Of a stretch of 64,000 nt of DNA, positions 53,537 through 63,774 are shown piece by piece. Both the position numbers and the translations under genes were made by a program. Location of the stretch: the NCBI GenBank assembly GCA_963556145.1, contig OY744465.1:6510001-6574000 (forward strand), in the 5' to 3' direction. Under the pieces are notes generated by a model. That model did no database searches and was not told the origin of the DNA. It worked only from the letters and a program-made list of their open reading frames with translations. This stretch comes from Hygrocybe punicea. Its lineage: Eukaryota > Basidiomycota > Agaricomycetes > Agaricales > Hygrophoraceae. Position 1 is the stretch's first letter, and each line of letters starts with the position of its first letter.

Positions 53537-54253
53537 TCAACGATGAAAAAAGGTACAGAATGTCGGAAATAAATATTCAAACATCAAGAACAAAATGAAT
53601 ATACTACGCAACTGAAGAGACCCGTTAAGATGTGTGATTAAAAGCACAGAAAGTTGAAGCAGCTCACCTATGTCGTTAATATCACAAATACTACTACTAT
53701 GCACCTTCTTACGCTCCAGTTTATTACTCAATACGCCATTCCTACGCAGTAGGCCATGTAGAGAAATGATGCCTTCATCCGCTTCGGCGGCAATCTTCGA
53801 AACTCGCAAGAGGTCGCGTCGAAATATTCCTAATTGGATTAAAGCACGACGAACTCTACGTTCAGCCGCCCGTTGCTCATCTCGTAACTGTTCTCGCAGG
53901 GTATGCGCAAGATCGTGAAGCTCGTCTGCGTCTTCTCGACTCCCACCCTGGAAGGCAGTTGGGAGTTTGAGAATCTCGTCAACGCATGGAATCTGCCCAC
54001 GAGCAGTTAGACTCCATTTATCAAGAACAAATTCATGACTTACTATGGAGGTTCTATCGGAAGGGTTGAATGTTAGAGTGGAGGGAGTGCACGGGGAATA
54101 TACTGGGTTCAGAAGGTCTTCAGTTTCTGGTTCGGCAGGTGGCGGAGAATGGCGAGTGGCGGAGTTACGCCATTCTTCAATCCGGGCATCTTGGAGCGCA
54201 CTAGCAAAGATTGAAGATGAAGACACTGCAGTATGAGGTGGTGGGGTTAGCAT
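53537..54253 (-). CDS. Hypothetical coiled-coil protein
   Basis: The likely start is ATG at 54253 (M-L-T-P-P-P-H-T). The frame is open further upstream, but those residues come from a transposon end at 54288. Residues 1-110 are Ser/Pro/Thr-rich. Residues 125-215 form a charged helical region (L-R-E-Q-L-R-D-E-Q-R-A-A-E-R-R-V-R-R and L-L-R-V-S-K-I-A) consistent with a coiled coil. A GTGAGC donor after D-I-N-D-I-G (near 53670) may mark the real exon end; residues after it are hydrophobic and probably intronic. No family recognised. Confidence 0.5.
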   Translation of the reverse strand: MLTPPPHTAVSSSSIFASALQDARIEEWRNSATRHSPPPAEPETEDLLNPVYSPCTPSTLTFNPSDRTSIVSHEFVLDKWSLTARGQIPCVDEILKLPTAFQGGSREDADELHDLAHTLREQLRDEQRAAERRVRRALIQLGIFRRDLLRVSKIAAEADEGIISLHGLLRRNGVLSNKLERKKVHSSSICDINDIGELLQLSVLLITHLNGSLQLRSIFILFLMFEYLFPTFCTFFHR

Positions 54254-54287
54254 TTCACAAGCATATGTTGGGCACACGTTGCTCTCC

Positions 54288-54375
54288 GGTAGTGTTGCCA
54301 CGGCGCGGTCCGAAACGGTTAGCTGAAGCCGGTCGCCGATCAAGCCGAGCCGGCTCGTTCACGCTACGGTTATTT
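54288..54375 (+). mobile_element. hAT-like terminus (TAGTGTTGCC family), truncated
   Basis: TAGTGTTGCCACGGCGCGGT start, followed by GCCGAGCC/GGCTCG repeats, as in 13350-13457. No second end found. It sits just upstream of the start codon of the coiled-coil gene. Confidence 0.55.
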
Positions 54376-54601
54376 AACCTATGGAAAGAATTTTAGGTAG
54401 CACAGAGGGGAAAATTACCTTTTCGTGGTCTTGAAAATATGATTCAAAAAAATAGATTTGGACATACTGAAATGACTTTTCCAATGGGTAAATAAAGTCT
54501 AACTTTATTGGGTGAGTTCCTGCAGAGGTTTCTTTGTCAATTCCAAATTGCAATCAGTTCTGCTGCCTGAGGGCCCTCATTGGGCAAAAATAAATACTGT
54601 A

Positions 54602-54731
54602 CTAATTCATTCAATTCACCAGTCACGCATCACATGGATTTTTTTTGACACCAGATTTAATTTTTTTCTTGATTTTTCAGATTTATTGGGAGTTTTCACA
54701 CAGTCACATGCTGGTGAATTGAATGAATTAG
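54602..54731. mobile_element. 130-bp TA-target MITE, copy 2
   Basis: Inverted ends CTAATTCATTCAATTCACCAG and (complement) CTAATTCATTCAATTCACCAG, flanked by TA (54600-54601, 54732-54733). Same length as the copy at 47929 and in opposite orientation. Confidence 0.88.
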
Positions 54732-55149
54732 TAAGGTAGATGTTATCCATCCAGTGCAAGGTCACATGATCAAGTGTGATGTGTCTAAATGCAGCAATAA
54801 TGCATCCAACATGTCAATAAACATGCTTTTACAAAGACTGAGAATAAATATTGCAAAAAATGTCCCTATCAATTCTAGAAATATACAAATGATGCGTGAA
54901 TACAATTTTGGATCAAAAAAATATATTGATTTGCATGACTTATTTTTCAAATGGGCATAACCCTTTTTCAAGACACTAGATGTCAACAATATGTCGTGCA
55001 GAAAGAGGAAGGCAATGACTTCAATGGCAAATTTACACAAAATATATCCCAAAGAAGCAAAAAGGGGATAGGGCCATGAATTCCACCACTGGGGATATGG
55101 AGAACATATGCTTCTGATTTCCAATAACTCTAATCATTGCAAAAAGAAA

Positions 55150-56223
55150 TGTTTCCTGCAGGAACCTCCCAGTCCCAGTCCCAACACACCATCTATCCCT
55201 GATATGCAATCAACCTTTCAGTGTCATGTCAAAAAAGGATCCTTAGCTGCAATACCAGACACAGGTCCTACCTTTGGAACCTACTCCATAATTGTCAAAC
55301 ATCTTCTACACCACAGAGAAATTGATCAAGATGAATATTGAGATAAATATCCCCTTGTCAAACTTGAGGTGGCTGTTTCAGAAGACAATGAGGAGGTGGC
55401 AGAGGAGAATCAATCTGACCCTGATTCAGATACAGACATGATGCCAAGGAGACTTCCACCAGGACCCTTTCAGGGATACAAGTACACATCCTTTGAACCA
55501 CATGTTAGTGGGGTTGTGGGACATATTTACACATCACTGACCCTGCATGATGCACTAGCTGCACTCCACAACCTGAGTTCCATCATTCTACCGAGATGCA
55601 AAACTGGAGCCAGTTATAAGGACCCTGATATCAATCTCTGGACACATGCCAGGCTAGAGGGGATGCAATCAATGATACACATGTACACCAACCCAAATTC
55701 AAGAACTTACAATAATTGGGGAGCATCATCATACCAAGCTGCTATAGGAATGGGTCAGGGTCATCATTGTGCACAATGCCTTGGAGAATGTTGCCAAATG
55801 TTCCTTGATGACCAAAAAGTCTTGGGGGAACCCATATGGAGATTGGAACAAGTCCCTACTTGTCAATGAGAACCTATGCAATGAAATCAATATTTTTTGC
55901 TGTCAATAGGCAATGAAATCTTGGCCAGAAAGCTTATGGAGTTCCTACACCAGTCAGACATTGAGGAAAAATATGGAATTGAGCAAAATATTAGTCACAG
56001 CACAGCTTGCCAATACCTCAACAGTCTTGGATAACGATATAGAGCAGCACCAAAGGGCCAATATGTGGATGGCCATGAATGCAAAGACATTGTTTACTAT
56101 CACGAGAATGTCTTCTTGCTGCAGTGGCACCAGATTCAAGAGTGGATGGCCCAATGGGATGAGAAGTTGGTTGAAGTTCCACCCCCTGGTCCAGGATGCT
56201 AGGTTATTGCTTGGTTCCATGAT
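55150..56223 (+). pseudogene. DDE-type transposase of an Agaricomycete DNA transposon, decayed
   Basis: Blocks: S-G-V-V-G-H-I-Y-T-S-L-T, L-P-R-C-K, D-I-N-L-W-T-H-A-R-L, M-Y-T-N-P, W-G-A-S-S-Y (55490-55740), then after a frameshift near 55825, N-P-Y-G-D-W-N-K-S-L-L-V, L-M-E-F-L-H-Q-S-D-I, G-Q-Y-V-D-G-H-E and W-F-H-D-E (to 56223). The order matches a large transposase-like family found in many mushroom genomes; W-F-H-D-E is the expected first catalytic region. TGA at 55339, TAG near 55907, TAA near 56033 and TAG near 56200 break it, and the rest of the catalytic domain is cut off by a TAGTGTTGC hAT-like end at 56227. Superfamily not assigned. Confidence 0.7.
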
Positions 56224-56226
56224 GAA

Positions 56227-56365
56227 TAGTGTTGCTGTGGCTAAGGCTAGTGGTCGGCTAGTAGCTGTTAGCCTAGCCGAATTTAGCTAATGACCAGCTA
56301 CCAGCTATGGCTACCTCAAATTTTTAGCCGTAGCTGGTAGCTGAGCTGCAGCTAATTACAGTACA
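56227..56365 (+). mobile_element. hAT-like end with GCTA-rich subterminal repeats
   Basis: TAGTGTTGCTGTGGCTAAGG directly interrupts the transposase relic, then GCTAGTAGCTG/CAGCTACCAGC repeats in both orientations. The right terminus was not found. Confidence 0.5.
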
Positions 56366-56510
56366 TTATCAATTGTATTCTAGGTAATATACAATTTATT
56401 TATCTAACATTTTGTAGTTGAAATGCATGAACACGAAGGTTCTCGTGCACGTGACATGTGTGACATATAGTCTCACATCAACTCAAAATGATATTCTACC
56501 ACCAGTGCAA

Positions 56511-56584
56511 ACAACAACAACAACAACAACAACACACCACCACCACCACCACCACCACAACAACAACAACAACAACAACAACAA
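56511..56584 (+). repeat. (AAC)n(ACC)n(AAC)n microsatellite
   Basis: Triplet run AAC, then ACC, then AAC again. Confidence 0.95.
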
Positions 56585-57945
56585 ATAGCAACCCAAAAAC
56601 GGACCAAACTATATAACTACATTTTTTTCTGATCGTTAGAGTGAGAGATTTAGCCCTCAGGCTTTGACTGAGAGGTTGGAGTGTTTGGATGTGTAATGCA
56701 AATTGACATCACAGAATGTCACACAGCTTTTCCAAGAATATAATGTCATACTATGACCAAAATTTATCTACAACAAAGCTCATGCAACTATATTTATATT
56801 ATGTAGATTGTTTTATGGAAAGGCCAGATAGTTGTTAGTGTATGGGAGTCTTGAAAACCAAAATATTCACCACAGATCTCTGGGATCTGGGCCACAGTCT
56901 TTTATACCCATAGCCAAAATGGCTACTTTTTCATCTCACCAGCTTCACTCACCCCAAAAATCCGGCATTAAAGTTGACAAAAGATTTTTCATATTGTTTA
57001 TATGACCAAATTTTTGTAATACATATGAAGCAGTAGAATACACTGTTCTGAGACATTTGCATTACACATCCAATTTGCACTTCTACTACCATAATAGTAA
57101 AAAAAACTGGCAAGGTCAAAAAAATGCTCACATGGTTGGTCATGTGGTATTTTATTGTTGCACTAATAGCCTGAGCAAGCTCTTGTGGGCAAGGTACTCA
57201 AGTAGCCATTCCAGTGGATTTTGTTGGGTGGCAGGTGGAAGTCTGTCAGCAAGGGTATGTATCATGAGGGTATGTGTCATGACACATACTGGCACTCTGT
57301 TGCTGTGTTGGAATCAGCACCAGTGATATGCTGATGTGCAGGTGGGGGGTAGTAAGAAGGGAATCTAACTATGAACTGCTAAGAAAGGTGTGAGGAAGTT
57401 TTGGAAAGCCTACACTAGGATAAAAGAGGGAATAGAAGGAATATAAAGGTGTGAGATACTCAATAGAAGTGTTGCAATAAAAATTGAAGTGGTGAGATAA
57501 AAATCAAAGAGTTGTGATAAAATCAGAATTTGCAACACAACACAGGGTTGGACAGTAAGAGAAGGCAATATAGAGCGAAGGGACTGGATCTAAGACTAAG
57601 GATAGACTCTGAGATGAAGGGGAAAAAATGGTATATCTGGGTTATCTGGGGTTATCGCTGTGGCTCATACAGGCAGGTATATAAGCTGTATGGACAAAGG
57701 AAGAGAGAAGAAAGAGTATACTATATGGGAATATCAAAGAGTCGGGTGCATGGATAAGAAAGGAGAGGTAGAGGGAATGATGTTTAAGAACATAGAACCA
57801 AGAGAACAAAGGAAATAGTTTGAAATGCCATAAATAAAGATCTCTGAAGTCGCAGATGATTGCAATAGTCGTGACTTGATTGCAAGGTCAAAGAGTGTCA
57901 GGTTGATGTAAATCACACAATATCATGAGATATATTGAATCAGAG
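56585..57945. other. AT-rich DNA, no supported gene
   Basis: Short frames only (57057-57326, 57530-57757), without domains. Confidence 0.45.
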
Positions 57946-58289
57946 GCCAGGATTAGGCATATGCAGGGGTATATGGACCCACGCGGGTTTTATACCCCTG
58001 ACCCGTCGGGTTCGGGTACGGGTAGCCAAATCAGAACCCGCGAGAAACCCGTGACCTGTTGTTGACCCCCAGGTTACCCCGTGACTTCATGTCACATCAA
58101 CACTCACACCGATGACGAGCAGAATGGTTCGCAATCGCAAACATTCTGTCCAATGTAAGTCCTTCCTGTTCTTTGTTGTATTTATGTCTACTAACTATCA
58201 CCTTTTTTGCACTAGTGAGGACCTAGCAGCAACAGCAACAGCACACCGGCACCAGCACCAACACCAGCAACAGCACTCACAATGGCCAT

Positions 58290-58780
58290 TAGGACGACGG
58301 CAAGGATGATGGTCATGAAGATGACGGGAAGGATGATGGAGGTGAGGATGACAGAGACCAAGACAATGAGGACAATGAGGACGACGGAGACCCGGACAAC
58401 GAGGACGAAGGAGACCCAGACAACGAGGACGACAGAGACCTGGACGACAAGGACGAAGGAGCGGACGACGACAATGACAATGACGGAGACCCGGACGACG
58501 ACGAGGACAAAGGAGACCCAGATGGCGATGAGGACGGAGACCCAGACGACAACGACAATGACAACGACGGAGACCCGCACGAGGATGAGGGCGATGGAGA
58601 CCCGCACGACGAGAATTACAGAGACCCGGACGACAAGGACCAGGATGACGAGGACGACAGAGACCCAGACGATGAGGACGACAGAGACCCGGACAACAAG
58701 GACGACAGAGACCCAGACAACGAGGACCAGGAAGACGAGGACAACGGAGACCCGGACGATGAGGACAGAGACGGCACCCC
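58290..58780 (+). repeat. Degenerate acidic-coding repeat (GAGGACGACAGAGACCCGGA)
   Basis: Roughly 21-24 bp units giving Asp/Glu-rich peptide in one frame, Thr/Arg/Met-rich in another. Like the acidic exon of the 1-2400 repeat. Confidence 0.85.
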
Positions 58781-58795
58781 AAAATCACCTCGCGA

Positions 58796-58842
58796 CCTTG
58801 CACCATCGTGTCTATTGACGTGCGCGCAGCATTTGCAAGGTT
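58796..58842. repeat. S-I-D-V hairpin
   Basis: ACCTTGCA pairs with TGCAAGGT; the middle reads V-S-I-D-V-R-A-A-F-A-R-L. Confidence 0.75.
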
Positions 58843-59091
58843 ACCAAGGGGCCAGCAGGGTGGAGCCATGACAGCAGAACGAGGTCAGCAAACGCGAAGG
58901 ATGGGCATTGTATTTTATAATGTATTGATAGTATTTTAATACACAGGTCATTGGGTACCCACAACCCATGTCATACCCATCTGACTCGCCAGCCAACCAA
59001 AAAAAACCCGCCGCCTGACCCATACCCACGATCCGGGTACGGGTCCGTGGGAAATACCCGGGGGTTACCTGTTTGGATGCCTAGCCAGGAT

Positions 59092-60297
59092 CATATGGTG
59101 TGTATCAACACTATCAGTAACTATAAAGGAGGAGATTCCTAACAACTACTAAAAGGTGATAATGTGAGAATGTGAAGATGGCTACTACAGAGAATAGGTA
59201 GGAATGGAGAGGAAACTACTATAAAAGTTTCCAAACAATATATGTATGCTGTGACAGTTGTGAACAACTGCGTGACTTGTCATAATTCAAAATGGTTTTG
59301 GGTCAAAAACATTGTACAAGTTTGAAGAAAGGATATTATACAATTTTCCACTCAGCTGAAATATTACAATTTCAGCTGAAGTATCCCTTCTCTCAATAGC
59401 CAGAACAACAAGTGGACAGTATCAGGAATACAGCCCCAAGCACTAAGGGATGGTGTCCAACCACCATAAAACCTGGCTTACAGCATCAGTAATGAAGGAA
59501 CAAGGCCTTACCAGATTACAGGATTAAATAATAGCTGACTTATCCTTATATCTACTAATAAGGAAAGAATAAGATCAACAGTCACAGCCTGACATCAAAC
59601 ATCAAGATCCAAGATCAGAGAAGCTACATTCCAGGCACACACAGCCACCTTCTTATCTCTCATGATAACAGATAAGATAAGAAGCACAGCCTTCTATCTT
59701 TCATCGAAGAACATTTAGAAAAGGAAGCACAGCCTGAAGAACTGATTCTAGAAGCCCAATTTGAAATTACATGATCTAGCCTTAGTCCATAATTCCTGAA
59801 GAACCATAGACTACCCCAGATCTCAGAGAAGTGCAGTCAGTAACTCATCTCCCCTCAGATGACTCATTGATCAATCAGCAGCCCCACCCTATGATTTTAT
59901 TATGACATCTTATGACACCATTATGACATCTTATCATCCCATTATGACACCATCATGTCCAATTATGCCCATCCTTTCTCACAGCACCATATGATGATTC
60001 TCAGTAATTGACTCTGCATGAGTCACAAACTTAGCTCCAATTTCCAATTGCTTTTTATATGCTCTATGCTCCAATTTTCAATTGCCTTTTATATGCCTAC
60101 AAACCTTATGCCCCATTTCATATTACTCTCTTGTGATTTCTTTTGACTCACAAACCTATGCTCCAATTTCCAATGCTTACTCACCCTATGCCCTCTCATT
60201 TCATATCACTCTCTTATGACCACTTATGACTCATTAACCTGTTCACTCATTTCATATTCCCTTCTATGATTCTGAGTGACTCCTGTAGTTGAAAAGG
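59092..60297. other. AT-rich DNA, no gene
   Basis: Contains ATTATGACATCTTATGAC-like (59900-59960) and CTCCAATTTCCAATTGC-like (60030-60190) short repeats. Nothing coding. Confidence 0.5.
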
Positions 60298-60495
60298 TAG
60301 TATTGCTTAAACTTGCCTGGTCAGAAAAAGCTGATCCCAGTCTTGATTTTTTGGTGCACAACCAGCTTTCTCACTGACTGGTATTTGGTAGCTATAGACC
60401 ATAGCTACCAAATAACAGTCAGTGAGAAAGCTGGTTGTGCACCAAAAAATCAGGAGGATCAGCTTTTTCTGACCAGCCGAGTTTAGGCAACACTA
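60298..60495. mobile_element. 198-bp hAT-like foldback element
   Basis: Nearly the whole element is an inverted repeat with arms of about 90 bp (TAGTGTTGCCTAAACTCGGC at the right end read in complement; TAGTATTGCTTAAACTTGCC at the left), including the shared TGGTCAGAAAAAGCTGATC core. Flanks TGAAAAGG and TGAAAGGT look like an imperfect 8-bp duplication. Confidence 0.82.
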
Positions 60496-61345
60496 TGAAA
60501 GGTATAAATAAGGACCAGTTTGTGCAGGAGACAGCAGTCAAATTTGATCTCCTATCCCATCATCCTTTGATTCACTCCTTCAGTATCTAACTACTTCTAT
60601 AGTAGCTAGTATACCAATTCAGTTATAGTTACATTCTTATTCTTGCTTGTTATTCATTCTCAAATCTGATAGTCTTAATTGATCTATCAATATCTGATAT
60701 ATTGATACTCTTTTATTACTAGTTTGGAAAATATTCTGTGACATAATGCCATTACTATTGTTATTTATTTCAAGATATATTTGTCTTCACAAAGATATCC
60801 CAGTACATATTCTGAACAAGTAGTCAATGTGCATTTGAAGCTTCAGAATATTGTCAGATATCTTGAACATTAATACTTTTTGACTGTTTTATTGTCTCAT
60901 ACTTTCATCATTGTCACATTCTGTTAGATAGTATTTGTCACATATGCTTGTTTGACTTCTATTATCCCTTACTCATCACATTCTTGTTCATCATATGCTG
61001 CACTTGACACTCTTGCTTGTATATACTCTCAAAGTCTTTACCATGTGTAGAAAAGACCTCACTGTTCACCCATCCTCCAAGTCATACATCTTGACTTGAT
61101 CTTACTCAAGATAGCTGGTCATTGTTATCTTGACTATACTAACCTTTGTTAGGACAAACTTCAGACCACACAGTTGTTGAGCACAGACTTCAGGTGTTTA
61201 ACAGTTGCTTACCATCCTCTGAAGAACAACAAGGTAATTTCCCGATCAAAGTCGCACTCCAGAAACCCTTGGTGTAGATTAGTTTTTTTATTTAAACTTG
61301 TCTCACAAACAATAGACTTCATGAACACGGTCGTGACAACAATAT
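60496..61345. other. AT-rich DNA, no supported gene
   Basis: CAATATCTGATATATTGATACTC near 60689 resembles 47170-47190. Otherwise unremarkable. Confidence 0.45.
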
Positions 61346-61348
61346 TGA

Positions 61349-61728
61349 CACAGGGTGCATGGTAGCATACTATGTAATGTAGTATTTTGAATTTATTAGA
61401 AAAGTATACTAAATATTGTTATCATATTGTTGTTCAAAGTATTCAAAGATTATTCAAAATGATGATTCAATATTTTGAAACAAAGTACATTGCCAGTGTT
61501 GAATGGCAATTTTACAGTACTACTTCAATAATTTCAATAAATGTCTTGTTATTCAAGCAGTACTCTAAAAGTGTCATTTGATACTAGTAATGTACTTCAT
61601 CTCAAAATATTGAATCATCATTTTGAATACTCTTTGAATACTGTGTGCAACAATATGATAACAATATTTAGTATACTTGTCCAATAAATTTAAGATACTT
61701 TACACAGTATGCTACCATGCACCCTGTG
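61349..61728. mobile_element. CACTA-like MITE, 380 bp
   Basis: CACAGGGTGCATGGTAGCAT at both ends (right in complement), with inverted repeats of roughly 130 bp including AAGTATACTAAATATTG and CAAAATGATGATTCAATATT. Flanked by 3-bp TGA (61346-61348, 61729-61731). CAC-type tips with 3-bp duplications fit the CACTA group. Confidence 0.82.
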
Positions 61729-62047
61729 TGATATCAGAGGGATGAAGACTGAAGACTCAAGGTTATAACCTAAGAACTAGTATGATAAGACAATAGGACT
61801 TTGATATTGGAACTGAGGGGAGGGAAATCATTGTGTTTTTCTCTGGTGGAGAAGCTAAAGTACATGGTCTTTTATACTACTATAATGGCACAGGCAGTAG
61901 CATACTATGTCACACAGTATCTTGAAAGTACTTGACAAGTATACGAAATATCATTACCGTAAGTTTAAACATGGTATTGTAACATTATTTAGACATGAAC
62001 TACAATACTTGTGCTCAAATTCATCTGAAAGTATGAAGGAAAATGTT

Positions 62048-62961
62048 ACTTGTAAGGTACTGTTTTAATACTTTTAAGGCACTGTTTCAATACTTTTAAG
62101 ATACTTTTGCAATACATTTAGAGAACTTGGCAAAATAGTACAGTACTGCTCCAATACTGGTCAGATACCTTGCAAAATGGTATTGGACGGTTATTTAATG
62201 CTAAAACCGGGAAATTGGGAATCACAATTCTGGGAATTGGGAATCACAATTTTGGGAAGTGTGTAGATTGGTTTGGAATTCACTGGAATTTGCATGGAAT
62301 TGTCATTTGAGTTCACCAGTGTATGTCTGAGCGACTCACAGGCTGAGAAATTGTATGGGTTTGTTTGGAATTGTCTGCAATTCCCAAAGATTTCAGAGAA
62401 ATCTGTACAAGTCTGGTAGGGCCGAGTGGCTCAGCAGACGTCAAGTTACCTCCAATCCCAATTCCAAACAAATCCAAACAAATCCTCAGTCCTCGAGTGG
62501 CTCAGTGGGATTTGCGTTGACTCCGGTGAGCTGAAAAGACAATTCCCTGCAAATTCCAATGAATCTCAACCAAATCCATGCAATTCCTTGGTCCTCGAGT
62601 GGCTCAGCAGTATTCAGCTTGGCTCCAGTGAGCTCAAAAGACAATTCCATGCAAATTCGAACAAATTCCCAACAAATCTGTGCAATTTCTTGGTTCTCAA
62701 GTGGCTCAGCAGGATTTGTGTCGACTCCATTGAGTTCACAAGACAATTCTGAATCGTGATTCCCAATTCCTAGAATTGCGATACCCAATTTCCTGGTTTT
62801 AGCATTATATAACTGTCCAATGCCATTTTGCAAGGTATCTGACCAGTATTGGAGCAGTACTGTACTATTTTGCCAAGTTCTCTAAATGTATTGCAAAAGT
62901 ATCTTAAAAGTATTGAAACAGTGCCTTAAAAGCATTAAAATAGTACCTTACAAGTATTGAA
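62048..62961. repeat. Internal inverted repeat pair, arms about 195 bp
   Basis: Arms 62048-62240 and 62760-62961 share CTTGTAAGGTACT, ATACTTTTAAGATACTTTTG, GTACTGCTCCAATACTGGTC and TGCTAAAACC. The centre (62240-62760) has three diverged copies of an 80-bp unit around CTCGAGTGGCTCAGCAG. Together it may be an older element swallowed by the CACTA-like one. Confidence 0.7.
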
Positions 62962-63023
62962 AAAGTATCTTAAAAGTATTGAAACAGTATCTTAAAAGTA
63001 TTGAAACATTATCTTAAATCCAA

Positions 63024-63396
63024 CACTGGATGCAAGTCATAGTATTTCAACTCAAAATATCTTGAAGTTATCTGGAAATTAATCCATGTTACTTTGATAC
63101 ATCATTGTAAGAAAAAGTTTAAAAACATTTTGAATAATGTCAGTTCATTTTAAAGCAAGTTATCATAAAAATATCTTGAGTGCTATCTTAAAAGAAATAC
63201 AATTTCACAGTCTTTGAATATCTTTCTTTTCTTATAATTTTTATCATATCTTTATCATACCCTTTTCAGAAATATACAAAGAATATGCACTATATATTTA
63301 AATGTTCTCTCCAAATGACATGTTAAAATAATATAGATTACTTTCCAAACAATTTCAAGATATTTTTATTAGAAATATTATGGCTTGCATCCAGTG
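63024..63396. mobile_element. Nested CACTA-like MITE, 373 bp
   Basis: CACTGGATGCAAGTCATAGT and (complement) CACTGGATGCAAGCCATAAT ends, then AAAATATCTTGAAxTT in both arms; 3-bp CAA duplication (63021-63023, 63397-63399). CACTG tips are canonical for CACTA elements. Confidence 0.83.
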
Positions 63397-63774
63397 CAAC
63401 ATATCACAAGAGTACTATACTATTTCACAATGTATCTTGAAAGGATTCAAAAGGTATTGTAGTAGTGAAAGTGGAACAACTTCATTACTGGTTTAATACT
63501 TTGATTCATCTTAGTCTGTAAGTATTCTATCCAAACTATACAGTACATTGCTGTAGATACAGTAAAAGTAGTGAAACAAAAGGCTTGATCTTATTGAAAA
63601 GGTATGAGTAACATTTTCCTTTAGACTTTCAGATGAATTTGAGCACAAGTATTGTATTTATGTCTGAATACTGTTACAATACCATGTTTAAATTATGGTA
63701 ATGATATTTAGTATACTTGTCAAGTACTTTCAAGATACTGTGTGACATGGTATGCTACTGTGCACCCTGTGTGG

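Larger units (their letters stand above)
57954..59083 (+). mobile_element. ACCCG-type hAT-like element with acidic exon, 1,130 bp
   Basis: Ends TAGGCATATGCAGGGGTA and (complement) TAGGCATCCAAACAGGTA; perfect 8-bp duplication GCCAGGAT (57946-57953, 59084-59091). Subterminal ACCCG words. Interior: a small exon (ATG 58112; M-T-S-R-M-V-R-N-R-K), an intron with GTAAGT donor (58157), CTAAC branch site (58192) and CACTAG acceptor (about 58217), a CAG/CAC-rich stretch, then 58290-58780 built of GAC/GAG/CCG triplets. In one frame this gives D-D-R-D-P-D-D-E-D-type acidic repeats. It ends with the S-I-D-V motif. Minus frames across the acidic region are shadows. Confidence 0.92.
61889..63771. mobile_element. 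CACTA-like non-autonomous element, 1.9 kb
   Basis: Same family as the MITE at 61349: ends CACAGG(C/GTGCA)AGTAGCATACTATG, inverted repeats of about 165 bp (61889-62052 and 63608-63771), and 3-bp TGG duplication (61886-61888, 63772-63774). No transposase. It contains a further inverted repeat pair (62048-62240 / 62760-62960) and a nested MITE at 63024. Confidence 0.85.

Noticed and set aside
58282..58818. 178-codon Thr/Arg/Met repeat protein, and the 223-codon minus frame across it
   Set aside because: Both are alternate readings of the degenerate GAC/GAG repeat; the acidic frame fits the related repeat at 1-2400 better.
62426..62752. 108-codon plus frame as a repeat protein
   Set aside because: Its three repeats follow an 80-bp non-coding unit in the centre of an inverted repeat inside a CACTA-like element.
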